Translations under genes and position numbers: made by a program
Part shown: positions 1 through 9,383 of the stretch, in pieces
Position numbering within the stretch: position 1 is the first letter of the stretch
Layout of the letters: the number at the start of each line of letters is the position of its first letter
The notes under the pieces: generated by a model
Told to the model about the DNA's origin: nothing
Seen by the model: the letters and a program-made list of their open reading frames with translations, nothing else
Databases searched by the model: none
Assembly (NCBI GenBank): GCA_024103215.1
Contig: JAGFIY010000081.1
Span: 1 to 34,624 of the forward strand
Direction: 5' to 3'
Length of the DNA: 34,624 bases
DNA from: Melioribacteraceae bacterium
GTDB lineage: Bacteria > Bacteroidota > Ignavibacteria > Ignavibacteriales > Melioribacteraceae

Positions 1-324
1 ATTTTAATTTACTTTCGTAAATAAATTTCTATAAAGGGATTCAAATATAATTTGAAAATAGAATTATCTTAATAGTGTGTATCGGAGGCAGCATGCTTCT
101 CAATAAGTTTCTATTAATAATTTCTGCTTTTTATAGAGCATTTAATATAAATCCATCAAATATTACTTATGTGCTTACCAACTACCATCTGCTTTTCCTT
201 CCGAAAAATTTAAGCATAAGTTTAACTTTTGCTCAAAACTAATATAATGAATACAACAAAAGATGAGACATATATAAGATATTATAAATAGATAATTCAA
301 AATCAAACTAAATATTATATAAAG
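1..324. other. AT-rich region without a confident gene
   Basis: This is a very AT-rich stretch before the first supported gene. The only candidate in it is a 49-codon reading frame (listed separately at 93-242). I see no tRNA, strong hairpin or obvious terminator. It may hold the promoter of the lipoprotein gene that begins at 325, but no box is convincing. Confidence 0.5.
93..242 (+). CDS. Possible small ORF, 49 aa, unknown
   Basis: An ATG at 93 follows a GGAGG Shine-Dalgarno-like site (84-88) with a 4-nt spacer, and the frame runs 49 codons to a TAA at 240-242. The first residues (MLLNKFLLIISAF) are hydrophobic and could be a short membrane or signal segment. The rest shows no motif I recognise and has the composition expected of AT-rich intergenic DNA. 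The ribosome site is the only positive evidence, because most genes in this window have weak sites. It may be chance. Confidence 0.2.
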   Translation: MLLNKFLLIISAFYRAFNINPSNITYVLTNYHLLFLPKNLSISLTFAQN

Positions 325-717
325 GTGAAAGTAAAAATTATTCTTATTTATGCTTTATTAATATTTGCTCCTTTATTAAGCTGCGATGACGATTCGAGCA
401 CAAATTCAACAGAGGGTGCATTCGGATTGTTAACGAATGGTGCTTGGGTGGTCACAGAAAACACTGAGATAGGGATTCCGGGTGTACTTTTAGTGTATAA
501 TACTAACTATCAGGCGGATCGGTTTATAAATAATCAATGGTATTACGCAAACTTTAACTGGCATCTTGAAAATAACGACACTCGTCTTGTGTTGGAAAAC
601 AACTATGATGGATTAATCTATCCCTATGATATTGAAATTCTTACTGCGACTGATATGGTGCTAATTGCCCGTGATAATATTGATTATGGCAAAAAAGAGA
701 TTTGGAGAAAAATGTAA
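325..717 (+). CDS. Small putative surface lipoprotein
   Basis: This 130-aa protein starts with GTG at 325. It has a short basic n-region, a hydrophobic stretch and a lipobox ending PLLSC, so lipidation would be on Cys20. The next residues are DDDSSTNS. An acidic run straight after the lipid-anchored Cys is a known export signal for surface lipoproteins in Bacteroidetes, so surface exposure is a reasonable inference. The mature part is about 110 aa, rich in aromatic residues, Asn and Asp, and ends WRKM; it looks like a small beta domain. I recognise no family. The start lacks a spaced Shine-Dalgarno site but fits the signal peptide. It stands alone, convergent with the gene ending at 926. Confidence 0.7.
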   Translation: MKVKIILIYALLIFAPLLSCDDDSSTNSTEGAFGLLTNGAWVVTENTEIGIPGVLLVYNTNYQADRFINNQWYYANFNWHLENNDTRLVLENNYDGLIYPYDIEILTATDMVLIARDNIDYGKKEIWRKM

Positions 718-838
718 TGAAGAAAATATAGCAACGGTTAATCTATAGGGGATAAACCAAAGAATTAAAACATTCACAAAATAAAGATTACAGAGCTATT
801 TCTAATTTGCATGTCTTCAATCGAAGGATGTCTATGTG

Positions 839-878
839 TTAAATAAACCAGATAAATAGATTTACCTATTTTATTTAA
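839..878. terminator. AT-rich palindrome between convergent genes
   Basis: A 9-bp perfect inverted repeat (TTAAATAAA at 839-847, TTTATTTAA at 870-878) encloses a second near-perfect repeat (AGATAAAT at 850-857, ATTTACCT at 860-867), giving one long hairpin with a small 2x2 internal loop. In minus-strand RNA the inner mismatch becomes a G-U pair. It lies between the convergent genes ending at 717 and 926, where a bidirectional terminator would sit. It lacks GC-rich arms and a clean T-tract, so a terminator role is inferred from position. Confidence 0.35.
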
Positions 879-925
879 GGCTCCTTTACTAAGATTGCTT
901 AAAAATCTTTTTTATATTTATTTTT

Positions 926-1903
926 TTACCTTAAAAATCCAATTGTCAAAGTAAATGAATTATTATCCATTTCATTAAATGTGTGAGAAAATGCAAGGTT
1001 TACAGTTAATCTAAATTTGTATGTGTTAAACAGTCTGAAGCCGCCGTTTATAATTGCCTCAAAACCGTCTCCCTTTTTCTCTACATACCGATGGTCGTCA
1101 AATTCCTGTATATACGTAAATGAACTTTGATCCTTTAGCCAGTGAAACCCCAAGCCGAGTCCGAGATAAGGAGCAAAATCTTTTGTAGAAGCAAGTATTG
1201 AAGAAAAAATATTTACGCCGAATCCTTCTCTAGCAAAAAACTGGACACCGTATTCAAGGTTATCGACATCGGCGCCGAATTTTGCGTCCATTGTAAATGA
1301 CGGATCATCGTTTGGAAAATTACTTAAAGGATAAAAATAACCAAAAGACAGCCCCCAAAACATCGAGCCGCTTCTTCTAAAATCTTCCTTTGATTCGTCT
1401 TCAACAATATTGCCGATATCCGCAACCGCCCTAATTGATTTTTCTTCAACAATGCTTGCGGCGATCCGAGTCATTACAACATCTAGTTCTTCAACCGATT
1501 CGGTGGTTACTCTATCGGAAAAAACAATTTTTTCATCATCAACATTATAAATCTCGAAATGTACTATCAGTTTTTCACCAAGCGACATTATAATAGTTTT
1601 AACTATTTCGTCAGCGTTCAAATCCGTGCCAATCTTTTTTAAACATTCATCACCGGGGCAGCTTAATTTTTCAATTGTTTCTGTTGTCTCACCAGCACTA
1701 AATAGTTTCACCATTTTCGATTTGTTTCTTATTTCCTGCCTTAGAAGAAATTCTGCAGTTATTAAGGTTGATTTGTCAATAACTTCTGATTCAAATGGAA
1801 GAATTATTATTTTCTTTGCTTGTTTTTCCTGAGCAGAGGTGGAAAGTGTGAGGAGAAATACAACGCAAAGTAGTCTTGTAAAACTGAATTTTCTGTTTAT
1901 CAT
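926..1903 (-). CDS. Secreted CsgG/TolB-like N-domain with C-terminal beta-barrel-like region
   Basis: This 325-aa protein has a signal peptide (about residues 1-24, ending STSAQ). The N-terminal half (about 28-165) resembles the periplasmic CsgG/TolB-N-like alpha/beta domain: an ILPFES strand near the start, a Cys pair in CPGDEC, then a segment predicting alternating strands and helices. Residues from about 178 to the end alternate Gly and aromatic residues in beta strands and finish with a short strand ending TIGFLR, like an outer-membrane barrel or lipocalin-like beta domain. Role unknown; it may tie a periplasmic domain to the outer membrane. It is divergent from the histidine-kinase gene at 2102, across 198 bp of AT-rich DNA with no clear operator. 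Confidence 0.65.
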   Translation of the reverse strand: MINRKFSFTRLLCVVFLLTLSTSAQEKQAKKIIILPFESEVIDKSTLITAEFLLRQEIRNKSKMVKLFSAGETTETIEKLSCPGDECLKKIGTDLNADEIVKTIIMSLGEKLIVHFEIYNVDDEKIVFSDRVTTESVEELDVVMTRIAASIVEEKSIRAVADIGNIVEDESKEDFRRSGSMFWGLSFGYFYPLSNFPNDDPSFTMDAKFGADVDNLEYGVQFFAREGFGVNIFSSILASTKDFAPYLGLGLGFHWLKDQSSFTYIQEFDDHRYVEKKGDGFEAIINGGFRLFNTYKFRLTVNLAFSHTFNEMDNNSFTLTIGFLR

Positions 1904-2101
1904 TTAGACTCCAAGAAAATTTTGATCACGCATATTAACATAATTTTTGAATTCGGAAAGTTCAACTCAAAATTATTGACCTAAATTTTGTTAAAAACAA
2001 TGTTTTAGTTTGAGAAATATTTTGAAAATTCTTTCAATTTGATAATACAATAGATTATATTAGTGTACCATTTTGAGAAAGTTCAAATGAGTTTTATATA
2101 A

Positions 2102-4021
2102 ATGTCCGAAGGACTTGTACATAGTCTTAAAGCAGTTGCTTCACTCTGCGGAGCTGATTCCGGGTTTATTATAGATATTGAATCCAACGGAAAGGCAAAA
2201 GTTTATTCGACCCATTTTTTGCCGGAGAACTCTACAAAATACATTTCTGATATTTTTAAGGAAAACAAATCTCCGAAAGAAAATGAATTACTAAAGAAAT
2301 ACAATGAAAACCGATCCGAAAAGGACAAGGCTGCTTCTCTTCTCTTAAAGAGATTATCGGAAAGTGATTCAAGAAATTTAATTCTGATTCTTGTTTCAAA
2401 AGAAAAGAACAGTTTTAAAAATCTTACCGATAAAAAATTAGATGATGCGGTTTCCCTTTTAATGTATCATATCAATAAACCAATGCTTCTTCTAGAAAAA
2501 CACATAAGAGAAACAACCGATAATATCGATGCCACAATCTATTCTTCCGATATTAATGGAACCGAATATTACTTTGTTTCAAACTCGATAGAAAAACTTT
2601 TGGGTTATCCTTCCCAGTATATTTATGAAAACAGACTTGCAATATTACGCAGCATTTTACCGGAGGATTTCAAGAAGTTCAGAGATTTTATTGCGAAAGT
2701 GAAAGCTGGGGAATCTGCCGTGGCAGAATATAGAATTCTGAACAGGGAAAAAGACATTCGCTATATAAGGCATAGCGGCACACCGATTATAGAAGACGGC
2801 AAAACAATCAGAGTTGTAGGAATGTTGAGCGATATTACTTCCGAAAAAGCTGCAATGGAAAAATTGCACAGGTCGGAAGAACTTTTATCAATGCTGATGA
2901 AAACAACGAACAGCTTGATATTTACACTTAACAGATCAGGATATTTTATTGATGTTAATCCGAAAGGTGCGCAGGAACTCGGCTATAACATAAACGAACT
3001 GGTAGGAAATCATTTTCTTGAATTTATAAACGAAGAAAACCGAGGAGAAATTGCAATTGCTTTTCAGAAAATTTTAAAGTCCGATGAAATCGTTACCTTC
3101 GAAGCGGTAATAACTGACAGGTTCGGTAAATCAGTTGTCTATGAAATTCAAGCAAGATCAGTCTTTGAAAACAACGAAATAACCGGAATGCTTGGGATGG
3201 GTCGCGACGTAACAACAAAGAAAAAAGATAAAACAAAATTAAACGAACTTAATACAAAACTGACCGAAGCAAACAGAATTATTGCAATCGAACGCGACAG
3301 AGCTAAACATCAAATTACTCTGCTTGAAGAACTTAACAAACTTAAGAACGATTTTATCTCAAACGTATCTCACGAGTTGAGAACTCCTCTTGCATCAATA
3401 GTTGGATTTGCTGAAACGATTTCCTCGGATGAAGATCTGCCGAAAGAAATGGTTACCGAGTTCAGCAATATTATTTTAACCGAAGGAAAAAGGCTTGCGA
3501 GATTAATAAACGATATACTTGATTTCTCAAAACTAGAATCGGATAAAGAAAATCTTTCACTTTCCTCTTTTGATGTGATAAAATTATTGTACGAACTTAA
3601 AGACAGTTACTCAAAGCAAGCATCGGATAAAGGTTTGAATCTTACAAGCGAACTTCCAGAGGCTGAAATTATTATTAAAGCTGATAGAGATAGAATTTTT
3701 AAAGCATTCAGCAACCTTATTTCAAACGCAATTAAGTTTACACCAAAAGATGGAAGAATAACAATCATAGCTCAGGATTTCCTAAAAGAAGTCGAGGTTA
3801 TGATAAGCGATACCGGAATAGGAATTCCCGAAGAGGAAAGACCAAAGCTTTTTCAGAAATTTTCGAAGATAAGCAACAATAAATCTCAACAGCCCGGTGC
3901 GGGATTCGGGCTTGCTACTGTTAAACAGATTGTTGATCTACATAAAGGATTAATTCAAGTAAAAAGTGAAGTTAATAAAGGCAGTACGTTTATTGTTCGT
4001 CTGCCAAAATCAAGAAAGTAG
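2102..4021 (+). CDS. Soluble PAS-domain sensor histidine kinase
   Basis: This 639-aa kinase has no membrane helix, so it should sense a cytoplasmic signal. Domain order: divergent N-terminal sensor, possibly GAF-like (about 1-135); PAS with PAC-like end (about 140-255, closing VVGMLSDITSEK); second PAS (about 258-378, closing MGRDVTT); coiled-coil linker; HisKA with phospho-acceptor His424 in SNVSHELRTPL; HATPase_c (about 525-637) with N-box NLISNAIKFTP, G1 box DTGIGIP and G2 box GFGLATVK. All catalytic boxes are intact. The next gene, 11 nt downstream, is an NtrC-type response regulator, its obvious partner. It is the first gene of a four-gene operon (2102-6910). The ATG start has a weak ribosome site. 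Confidence 0.9.
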   Translation: MSEGLVHSLKAVASLCGADSGFIIDIESNGKAKVYSTHFLPENSTKYISDIFKENKSPKENELLKKYNENRSEKDKAASLLLKRLSESDSRNLILILVSKEKNSFKNLTDKKLDDAVSLLMYHINKPMLLLEKHIRETTDNIDATIYSSDINGTEYYFVSNSIEKLLGYPSQYIYENRLAILRSILPEDFKKFRDFIAKVKAGESAVAEYRILNREKDIRYIRHSGTPIIEDGKTIRVVGMLSDITSEKAAMEKLHRSEELLSMLMKTTNSLIFTLNRSGYFIDVNPKGAQELGYNINELVGNHFLEFINEENRGEIAIAFQKILKSDEIVTFEAVITDRFGKSVVYEIQARSVFENNEITGMLGMGRDVTTKKKDKTKLNELNTKLTEANRIIAIERDRAKHQITLLEELNKLKNDFISNVSHELRTPLASIVGFAETISSDEDLPKEMVTEFSNIILTEGKRLARLINDILDFSKLESDKENLSLSSFDVIKLLYELKDSYSKQASDKGLNLTSELPEAEIIIKADRDRIFKAFSNLISNAIKFTPKDGRITIIAQDFLKEVEVMISDTGIGIPEEERPKLFQKFSKISNNKSQQPGAGFGLATVKQIVDLHKGLIQVKSEVNKGSTFIVRLPKSRK

Positions 4022-4032
4022 AGGGGATTAAA

Positions 4033-5415
4033 TTGGATAAGCTCATATTTATTGTAGATGACGAACCTTCAATATTGAAACTTCTTTCGCATTGGGTTAA
4101 GAACCAATGGCAGTATAAAGTGAAAACCTTCGAAAACGGGAACGACGTAATAGATCATCTCCCGGAAGAACCTGATCTTATTTTACTCGATATTATGCTG
4201 CCGGATATTGACGGTAACGAGGTTCTTAAGCGAGTGAAAGCATACAATAAAGATATACCGGTCATTATGCTCTCTGCGCAAGGAAACGTAGGAGTTGCGA
4301 TGGAGTCAATAAGACTCGGTGCCTTCGATTATTTTCCTAAACCTATTGATAAAAATCGTCTCGAACCGGCAATAAAAAATGCGCTTAAGAATTACGAGCT
4401 TCAGAAAAAAATTCATGATCTCGAAGCAGAAGTTCAGAAAGAATATAGCTTCGAGAATATTATTTCTGCGGACAATAAAATGCAGAAAGTTTTTAAAATG
4501 ATAACTAAAGTTCTCGATAACGACATTACGGTTTTGATTCATGGCGAAAGCGGAACGGGAAAAGAACTAATTGCGCGGGCAATTCATTATAACGGGAAAA
4601 GGAAAGACAGACCTTTCGTTGTTGTGAACAGTGCTTCGATACCGCGTGAACTTTTAGAAAGTGAACTTTTCGGTCATGAAAAGGGAGCGTTTACGGGAGC
4701 GCACCAGAGAAAAATCGGAAAGTTTGAACTTGCAAACGGAGGAACAATCTTTCTTGATGAAATCGGCGAGATGGAAATGTCTCTTCAAGCAAAAATTCTT
4801 AGAGTGATTCAACAGCGCGAGTTTGAACGAGTAGGCGGCAACGAAATAATAAAAACAGATGTTAGAATTATTTCCGCTACAAATAGAAATCTTAGCGAAG
4901 CGGTTGAACAAAAAGAGTTCCGCGAGGATCTTTATTATCGGCTGAATTCATTCCCAATTAACGTGCCTCCTTTACGCGAACGAAGAGGTGATATCGTAAT
5001 TCTTATCGATCACTTCTTGAAAACATTTAATGAAAAACTTGGCAGAAATATAAAAGGTGTTAACAAATCGGCTCTTAAATTAATGTATGATTACGATTGG
5101 CCTGGAAACGTACGCGAGCTTGAAAACACAGTTGAACGATGTATGATTCTCTGCGAAGGCGATAATATAGATATTGAGACTCTTCCGGCACACATAAAGG
5201 ATTCGTCGGGAACAAGCAATTTGATTTACGGCGGACCTTTGTTTTCCGATACAATGCCAATTATTCCTTTCGAAAAATTGAAGGAAGAAGCGATTAAGCA
5301 CGCTCTTAAAGTTACAGAAGGAAACATCGTTGATGCCGCAAAAAAATTAAACGTGGGTCGTGCAACGCTTTACAGGCTTATGGAAAAATATGAAATATCA
5401 TCCAAAAAGAATTGA
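4033..5415 (+). CDS. NtrC-family sigma-54 response regulator
   Basis: This 460-aa protein has the order receiver, AAA+, Fis-type HTH. The receiver (1-118) carries acidic residues D9/D10, phospho-acceptor D53 and switch Lys K103 in FPKPID. The AAA+ domain (about 138-370) has Walker A GESGTGKE (171-178), the sigma-54 contact loop GAFTGA (218-223) and Walker B LDE (241-243), so it should hydrolyse ATP and remodel sigma-54 RNA polymerase. The HTH (about 425-458, [20 protein letters not shown]) is Fis-like. It starts with TTG at 4033, behind GAGGGGATT at 4021-4029, a good ribosome site. The histidine kinase just upstream is the likely phosphodonor. Target promoters are not evident in the window. 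Confidence 0.93.
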   Translation: MDKLIFIVDDEPSILKLLSHWVKNQWQYKVKTFENGNDVIDHLPEEPDLILLDIMLPDIDGNEVLKRVKAYNKDIPVIMLSAQGNVGVAMESIRLGAFDYFPKPIDKNRLEPAIKNALKNYELQKKIHDLEAEVQKEYSFENIISADNKMQKVFKMITKVLDNDITVLIHGESGTGKELIARAIHYNGKRKDRPFVVVNSASIPRELLESELFGHEKGAFTGAHQRKIGKFELANGGTIFLDEIGEMEMSLQAKILRVIQQREFERVGGNEIIKTDVRIISATNRNLSEAVEQKEFREDLYYRLNSFPINVPPLRERRGDIVILIDHFLKTFNEKLGRNIKGVNKSALKLMYDYDWPGNVRELENTVERCMILCEGDNIDIETLPAHIKDSSGTSNLIYGGPLFSDTMPIIPFEKLKEEAIKHALKVTEGNIVDAAKKLNVGRATLYRLMEKYEISSKKN

Positions 5416-5424
5416 TAAGAAAAA

Positions 5425-5766
5425 ATGAAATTTGAAGAACAAATTGCTGGCAGCGTTTATATTATTTCTGTATTAGTTGAAAGGGCGACCCTTTCCGATG
5501 CGGACGAATTTAAGAAAATAGTCAACGCGCGGATAGACGAAGGATATGTTAACTTAATAATTGATCTATCAAAAGTTGAATATCTCGATTCGACTTTTCT
5601 TGGCAATCTAGTCGGTTTGTTGAAGAGATCCGTAAGAGTTGACGGAGACTTAAAATTAGTAGGCTTTAAGCCGAACGTAAGATCAATGTTTGAACTCACA
5701 AGAATGTTCAGGGTTTTCGAGAGCTTTTCAAGTGTGGACGAAGCAGTAAAGAGTTTTAACAAATAG
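5425..5766 (+). CDS. STAS-domain anti-anti-sigma-like protein
   Basis: This 113-aa single STAS domain belongs to the SpoIIAA/RsbV-like antagonist family. The phosphorylation-site motif is YLDSTFLGNLVGLLK, with D55 followed by Ser56, the residue equivalent to the phosphoserine of SpoIIAA. In known systems a kinase of the RsbW/SpoIIAB type phosphorylates this Ser and a PP2C phosphatase removes the phosphate. A PP2C protein is encoded 10 nt downstream, but no RsbW-type kinase or sigma factor is in this window, so the partner is elsewhere or the STAS protein regulates another target. It lies 9 nt after the response regulator gene, probably in one transcript. Confidence 0.88.
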   Translation: MKFEEQIAGSVYIISVLVERATLSDADEFKKIVNARIDEGYVNLIIDLSKVEYLDSTFLGNLVGLLKRSVRVDGDLKLVGFKPNVRSMFELTRMFRVFESFSSVDEAVKSFNK

Positions 5767-5776
5767 AAAAAATATT

Positions 5777-6910
5777 ATGGAAGAGAATAAAAGATACAAA
5801 GTACTTCTTGTTGAAGACGAAGAAAATATCGCAACGTTGTTTAAATATAATTTAAAAAAATCCGGCTTTGAATGTGAAGTTGCATGCAATGGAATTGAAG
5901 GGTTGGATAAGGTTGCAAAGTTCAATCCCGATATAATAATAAGCGATATTATGATGCCTGAGATGGACGGATTGGAATTCAGAAAAATTTTGATCGAAAA
6001 TCCTAACTTCAATCAAATTCCGTTCGTCTTTTTAACTGCCAAAGGAGAAGAAGAGGATATTCTCGGCGGATACGAGCTTGATATAGAAGATTATATTATC
6101 AAGACTTCGAGTCCAAAAGTTGTTCTCGCAAAACTTACTGCAATCTTAAAAAGCAAGCAGAAAGAAAGAGAAAAAACAGTCGGCGAAGTGCAGCAGGCTG
6201 CTGATGATTTAGGAGCAAAAGTTGTTCCGGAAGAATTTCTTAAAATAAACGGATTTGACGTAAAGCATTTTCACCGTTCGTTTGATAATATTCCAGGCGG
6301 CGATTTTATTGATTATATGGCTCTCAATGAGGACACTGGCGTTGTGGTGCTCGGGGACGTAATGGGGAAAAAGTGGAAAGCTTGGTACTTTGCCGTTGCA
6401 TATGCCGGCTATGTTAGAAGCGCAGTCCGGTTTGCATTGAAATCCGAAACAACTGTTTCGCCGGCGGAAATTCTCGCAAAGGTAAACGAATCAGTCCACA
6501 ATGATGAAAGGATCGCTGAAGTATTTATTACACTTTCTGTACTCGTTTTGGATAACAAAAACAAAACTGTTACTTATGCCGGAGCCGGAGACCTACCTAT
6601 TTTATTGAAATCAAATGAAGTAAAATTAATCGAATCTCACGGACTTTTATTAGGCTTTGATGCAAATGCAAAGTATAAGGACAATTTAGTAAAGCTTAAT
6701 TCCGGCGAAGAGATAATTTTATTTACAGACGGTTTGATTGAATCGAGAAATCCTTCGGGCGAACTTTACGGAAATGAAAGATTGATTGATGCAGCTTCAA
6801 GAGCAGAAAAATCTGATGATCTGCTTGAGTTTATTAAATCTGATTTTAACTCGTTTACAAACAATGTTTATGAGGATGATTTCAGTTTAATCTCGATTAA
6901 AGCAGTTTAG
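5777..6910 (+). CDS. Receiver-PP2C (SpoIIE/RsbU-like) phosphatase
   Basis: This 377-aa protein joins a receiver (about 6-125) to a SpoIIE-type Ser/Thr phosphatase (about 165-377). The receiver has acidic residues E13/D14, phospho-acceptor D57 and a Lys at 109, but the usual Lys-Pro after beta-5 is replaced by KTSS. The phosphatase keeps metal-binding motifs GGDFID, LGDVMG, FTDGLIES and the C-terminal EDDFS; the common GKG turn reads GKKW. The natural substrate is the STAS protein encoded just upstream, making phosphatase activity conditional on receiver phosphorylation, perhaps by the operon's histidine kinase. The gene ends in a TTAG shared with the stop of the convergent gene on the other strand. 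Confidence 0.9.
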   Translation: MEENKRYKVLLVEDEENIATLFKYNLKKSGFECEVACNGIEGLDKVAKFNPDIIISDIMMPEMDGLEFRKILIENPNFNQIPFVFLTAKGEEEDILGGYELDIEDYIIKTSSPKVVLAKLTAILKSKQKEREKTVGEVQQAADDLGAKVVPEEFLKINGFDVKHFHRSFDNIPGGDFIDYMALNEDTGVVVLGDVMGKKWKAWYFAVAYAGYVRSAVRFALKSETTVSPAEILAKVNESVHNDERIAEVFITLSVLVLDNKNKTVTYAGAGDLPILLKSNEVKLIESHGLLLGFDANAKYKDNLVKLNSGEEIILFTDGLIESRNPSGELYGNERLIDAASRAEKSDDLLEFIKSDFNSFTNNVYEDDFSLISIKAV

Positions 6911-7857
6911 TTCTTGGAGTTGTAATATTTCATTATCGTGGTTAATTCTGAGCCGTTTATTGTCACTTCCTCTATGATCTGTTTTGTTGAATTTAAATTA
7001 GCTCGATTAAAATCATCGGCATCGATTGTAACGATTAATCCGGCGAGATCAGCAGATGCAGGACTTATCTTCATTCCCTTTTTTTCATCAAAGAAAATAT
7101 CCGGTCTATGTTTTTTTCTCAATATCAAAATCAGTTTGTATCTGTTTTTGTTTTTCCATCCCAACACATTAATCATCGGCTCGGTTTCTAATTGAAAATA
7201 TTTTTTTACCGATTTAATTAACTCAGCAATAGATTTTTCAGCAATGGCTGCAGATTTACTTTCGACAAATATAAAATTTGGAAAAGCATCGGTTACAATT
7301 TCAATTTGCTCTGAAGATTTTTCCAAGTTATCGGCAAATTCAATCAACATTAGTTTTGACTTTGGTACTGATTGGAAGTGAAGATGGTCCGGCGCCGAAG
7401 CTCCGCATTTTGGCCCATTGTAAAAAACCGCATGTTCTTCCGGGAAAATTTTAATCAATGAAATAAAATCTTTTATATTAAATTTTTGAGGAATATGTCG
7501 TTTGTTTGCTATTGTAAAGTGCATTTCAGTTATTGGAAACGGGTTGCAGAGTATGATGTAATCATCAAGTAAAACACCGGTTTGTTCGGGATAAAGATTG
7601 TTTTCGCAGAGGAAACATTTTCTTGCCCCGACAGATTTTTCGTCAACTTGTGCCATTGTAGAAGCAGTGCGATTTGGATTATGCGATATTATAAAATTGT
7701 TCTTCCCGATCTTGACATGCTTCTCGTCCTGTGATCGTAAAACAACAGTGTTTTTGCTCAGTAAATTCCATTTCTTTTTCTGATCGGTGAAAAATTCGTC
7801 GAGCCAGTTGCCGGAATACTTTAAATAATTTTCGAGGGGAATAAATTTATCCTGCAT
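6907..7857 (-). CDS. DUF4922 HIT-like nucleotidyltransferase/phosphorylase-like protein
   Basis: I start this 316-aa protein at the ATG at 7857. A longer frame runs back to 8046, but those residues lie inside the upstream glycosyltransferase gene and have no family-like sequence. Features: a Cys pair C81/C84 (KCFLCENN), an EMHFTIA segment, and the motif [10 protein letters not shown] with H158, H160 and Q162. That HxHxQ resembles HIT-superfamily enzymes such as GalT and GDP-L-galactose phosphorylase (VTC2-type). I therefore infer transfer or phosphorolysis on a nucleotide-sugar; the substrate is unknown. The start overlaps the end of the glycosyltransferase gene by 11 nt, so translation is coupled. 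The stop overlaps the convergent PP2C gene by 4 nt. Confidence 0.75.
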   Translation of the reverse strand: MQDKFIPLENYLKYSGNWLDEFFTDQKKKWNLLSKNTVVLRSQDEKHVKIGKNNFIISHNPNRTASTMAQVDEKSVGARKCFLCENNLYPEQTGVLLDDYIILCNPFPITEMHFTIANKRHIPQKFNIKDFISLIKIFPEEHAVFYNGPKCGASAPDHLHFQSVPKSKLMLIEFADNLEKSSEQIEIVTDAFPNFIFVESKSAAIAEKSIAELIKSVKKYFQLETEPMINVLGWKNKNRYKLILILRKKHRPDIFFDEKKGMKISPASADLAGLIVTIDADDFNRANLNSTKQIIEEVTINGSELTTIMKYYNSKN

Positions 7858-9295
7858 AATTTTGTAAAAGTTTAATTCTTGTTTGAATCTCGTGTGTTCT
7901 AAGAGAATCTTTGAAAAAATTGTTTTTGTTTTCCTTTTCAATGCTGAGCGATGAATCTGTATTTCCCTCCCACCTTCTGCAAAGATAAAGAGGTTCGTAA
8001 ATTCTTCCGGTTTTATATTCACGGGAAAGTTGAAGACAAACAGCATAATCCTCGCCGTAACTTACGTCCGGTATTTCTGCTTTGCGTAAAAGCGGAGTAT
8101 AAAAAGCACGCGGGGCACCAAATCCGTTTACTCTTAACGCGTTGTTCTTTCCGTTTTCTTCAGTCCATTCATTATGTGAAATTAATCCAGGCGGAATCTC
8201 TTTCAACGTAAAGTCTGTTAGAAGATAGCTTCCGATAACCATTCCACAGCTGTCTTCGTAAAATTTGTTTATGATTTTTTGAAGAGAGTTTTCGTCCTTG
8301 TAGAGATCATCGCTGTCGAGTTGAACTGCAAACTTTCCGCAATCGTTCAAATTTACGGCAATTTTCCAGCAGCCCCCAATTCCATGATCTTTATTCTCGG
8401 GTATAATGTGTATGATCCTTGAGTCTTTCTCGGCAAGGGAATTTATAGCTTGGGTGGTTCCATCATCCGAGTGATTATCCACTACTATAATATTGTAATC
8501 GAAGTTTGTTTTCTGGCTTAAAGCAGAATTTATTGCTTCCTTTATCGTTTTAATCCGGTTTTTAACCGGAATGATTATAGAAGCTTCTGTTATAAACTCG
8601 TTACCAAACGAAACTGCTTTGCTTTTCGGAGGAAGTTTTGCGTTTATCCTTTCGAGATAGGCGGAAAAGACATTTTCTAACTCCTTTTGTTCCGCCTCAA
8701 ATTCCGGATCAACATAAGTGAAGTGCTTTTCGTATTTTTCGTTTATCTCATTTTCCTTTACCGTATACAGAGCCTCGGTTATGTGAAATATATTTGAGGT
8801 TTCAAGTGCTGTAAGCCAAAGATTGTAAAATGCAGAAAATTTTAGGTCATTAAAATATGTTAAAGATTTTTCTAAAATATCCCGTCTTATAAGAACCAGT
8901 TTTCCAAAATCGAAATTATCTCTTACGCTGCCGAATTGATGATCGATTTTCGGCATAATTTTCCTCTCGCCAGATTTTTCGGAGAAGTGATCCGAATAAA
9001 CTAATCCTGCGGAATTCTTAAGAGCTGCATCCTTAAATTTATTCAAAGTCTCTTTCTCTAATGAGATTTCGCTCAAATCAATTGCGGTTAACAGAAATTC
9101 GTCTTCCGTTTTCTCGAGTAGATGGTGAAGCGAAATGCTCTCATGCAAACTATTGAAGGTTAGAACATTATTATTATCAACCAGACTTTTAGAACTATCG
9201 AAAAAATAAATGCCTGATATGATCCCGGAAGCAGAAACAAATTGATTAACAGTTTTACTATATTCTTCCGAAATGAAAGGTAAAATTAATTCCAT
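7847..9295 (-). CDS. Family 2 glycosyltransferase with extra N-terminal half-domain
   Basis: This 482-aa protein has a GT-A catalytic domain from about residue 236: [11 protein letters not shown], the donor-binding [10 protein letters not shown] (271-280) and the DxD-type motif QLDSDDLY (D327-D330), then [11 protein letters not shown] near 420, like the acceptor-side ED motif. Residues 60-185 resemble the second half of another GT2 fold ([11 protein letters not shown], then [14 protein letters not shown]) without its own DxD, so it may be a degenerate duplicate or a structural half. No membrane segment is seen; it is cytosolic. The downstream gene, overlapping by 11 nt, encodes a HIT-like DUF4922 protein, suggesting a shared nucleotide-sugar pathway. 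Acceptor unknown. Confidence 0.85.
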   Translation of the reverse strand: MELILPFISEEYSKTVNQFVSASGIISGIYFFDSSKSLVDNNNVLTFNSLHESISLHHLLEKTEDEFLLTAIDLSEISLEKETLNKFKDAALKNSAGLVYSDHFSEKSGERKIMPKIDHQFGSVRDNFDFGKLVLIRRDILEKSLTYFNDLKFSAFYNLWLTALETSNIFHITEALYTVKENEINEKYEKHFTYVDPEFEAEQKELENVFSAYLERINAKLPPKSKAVSFGNEFITEASIIIPVKNRIKTIKEAINSALSQKTNFDYNIIVVDNHSDDGTTQAINSLAEKDSRIIHIIPENKDHGIGGCWKIAVNLNDCGKFAVQLDSDDLYKDENSLQKIINKFYEDSCGMVIGSYLLTDFTLKEIPPGLISHNEWTEENGKNNALRVNGFGAPRAFYTPLLRKAEIPDVSYGEDYAVCLQLSREYKTGRIYEPLYLCRRWEGNTDSSLSIEKENKNNFFKDSLRTHEIQTRIKLLQNYAG

Positions 9296-9383
9296 AGATT
9301 AACTTTAATATATGAAAAACATCGAAAACGGTTTGTTTTCAAACTATTCGTAATATTTACCATGTCTATTATAGGATACATAC

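Noticed and set aside
736..758. Hairpin GGTTAATC...GATAAACC
   Set aside because: Only 7 of 8 bp pair, with no T-tract after it on either strand; weaker than the palindrome at 839-878.
2657..2869. Minus-strand open frame inside the histidine kinase gene
   Set aside because: A shadow of the real gene in another frame; the same applies to the many other short frames inside large genes.
7858..8046. N-terminal extension of the DUF4922 protein
   Set aside because: These residues overlap the C-terminal coding region of the glycosyltransferase and lack family-like sequence; the ATG at 7857 fits better.
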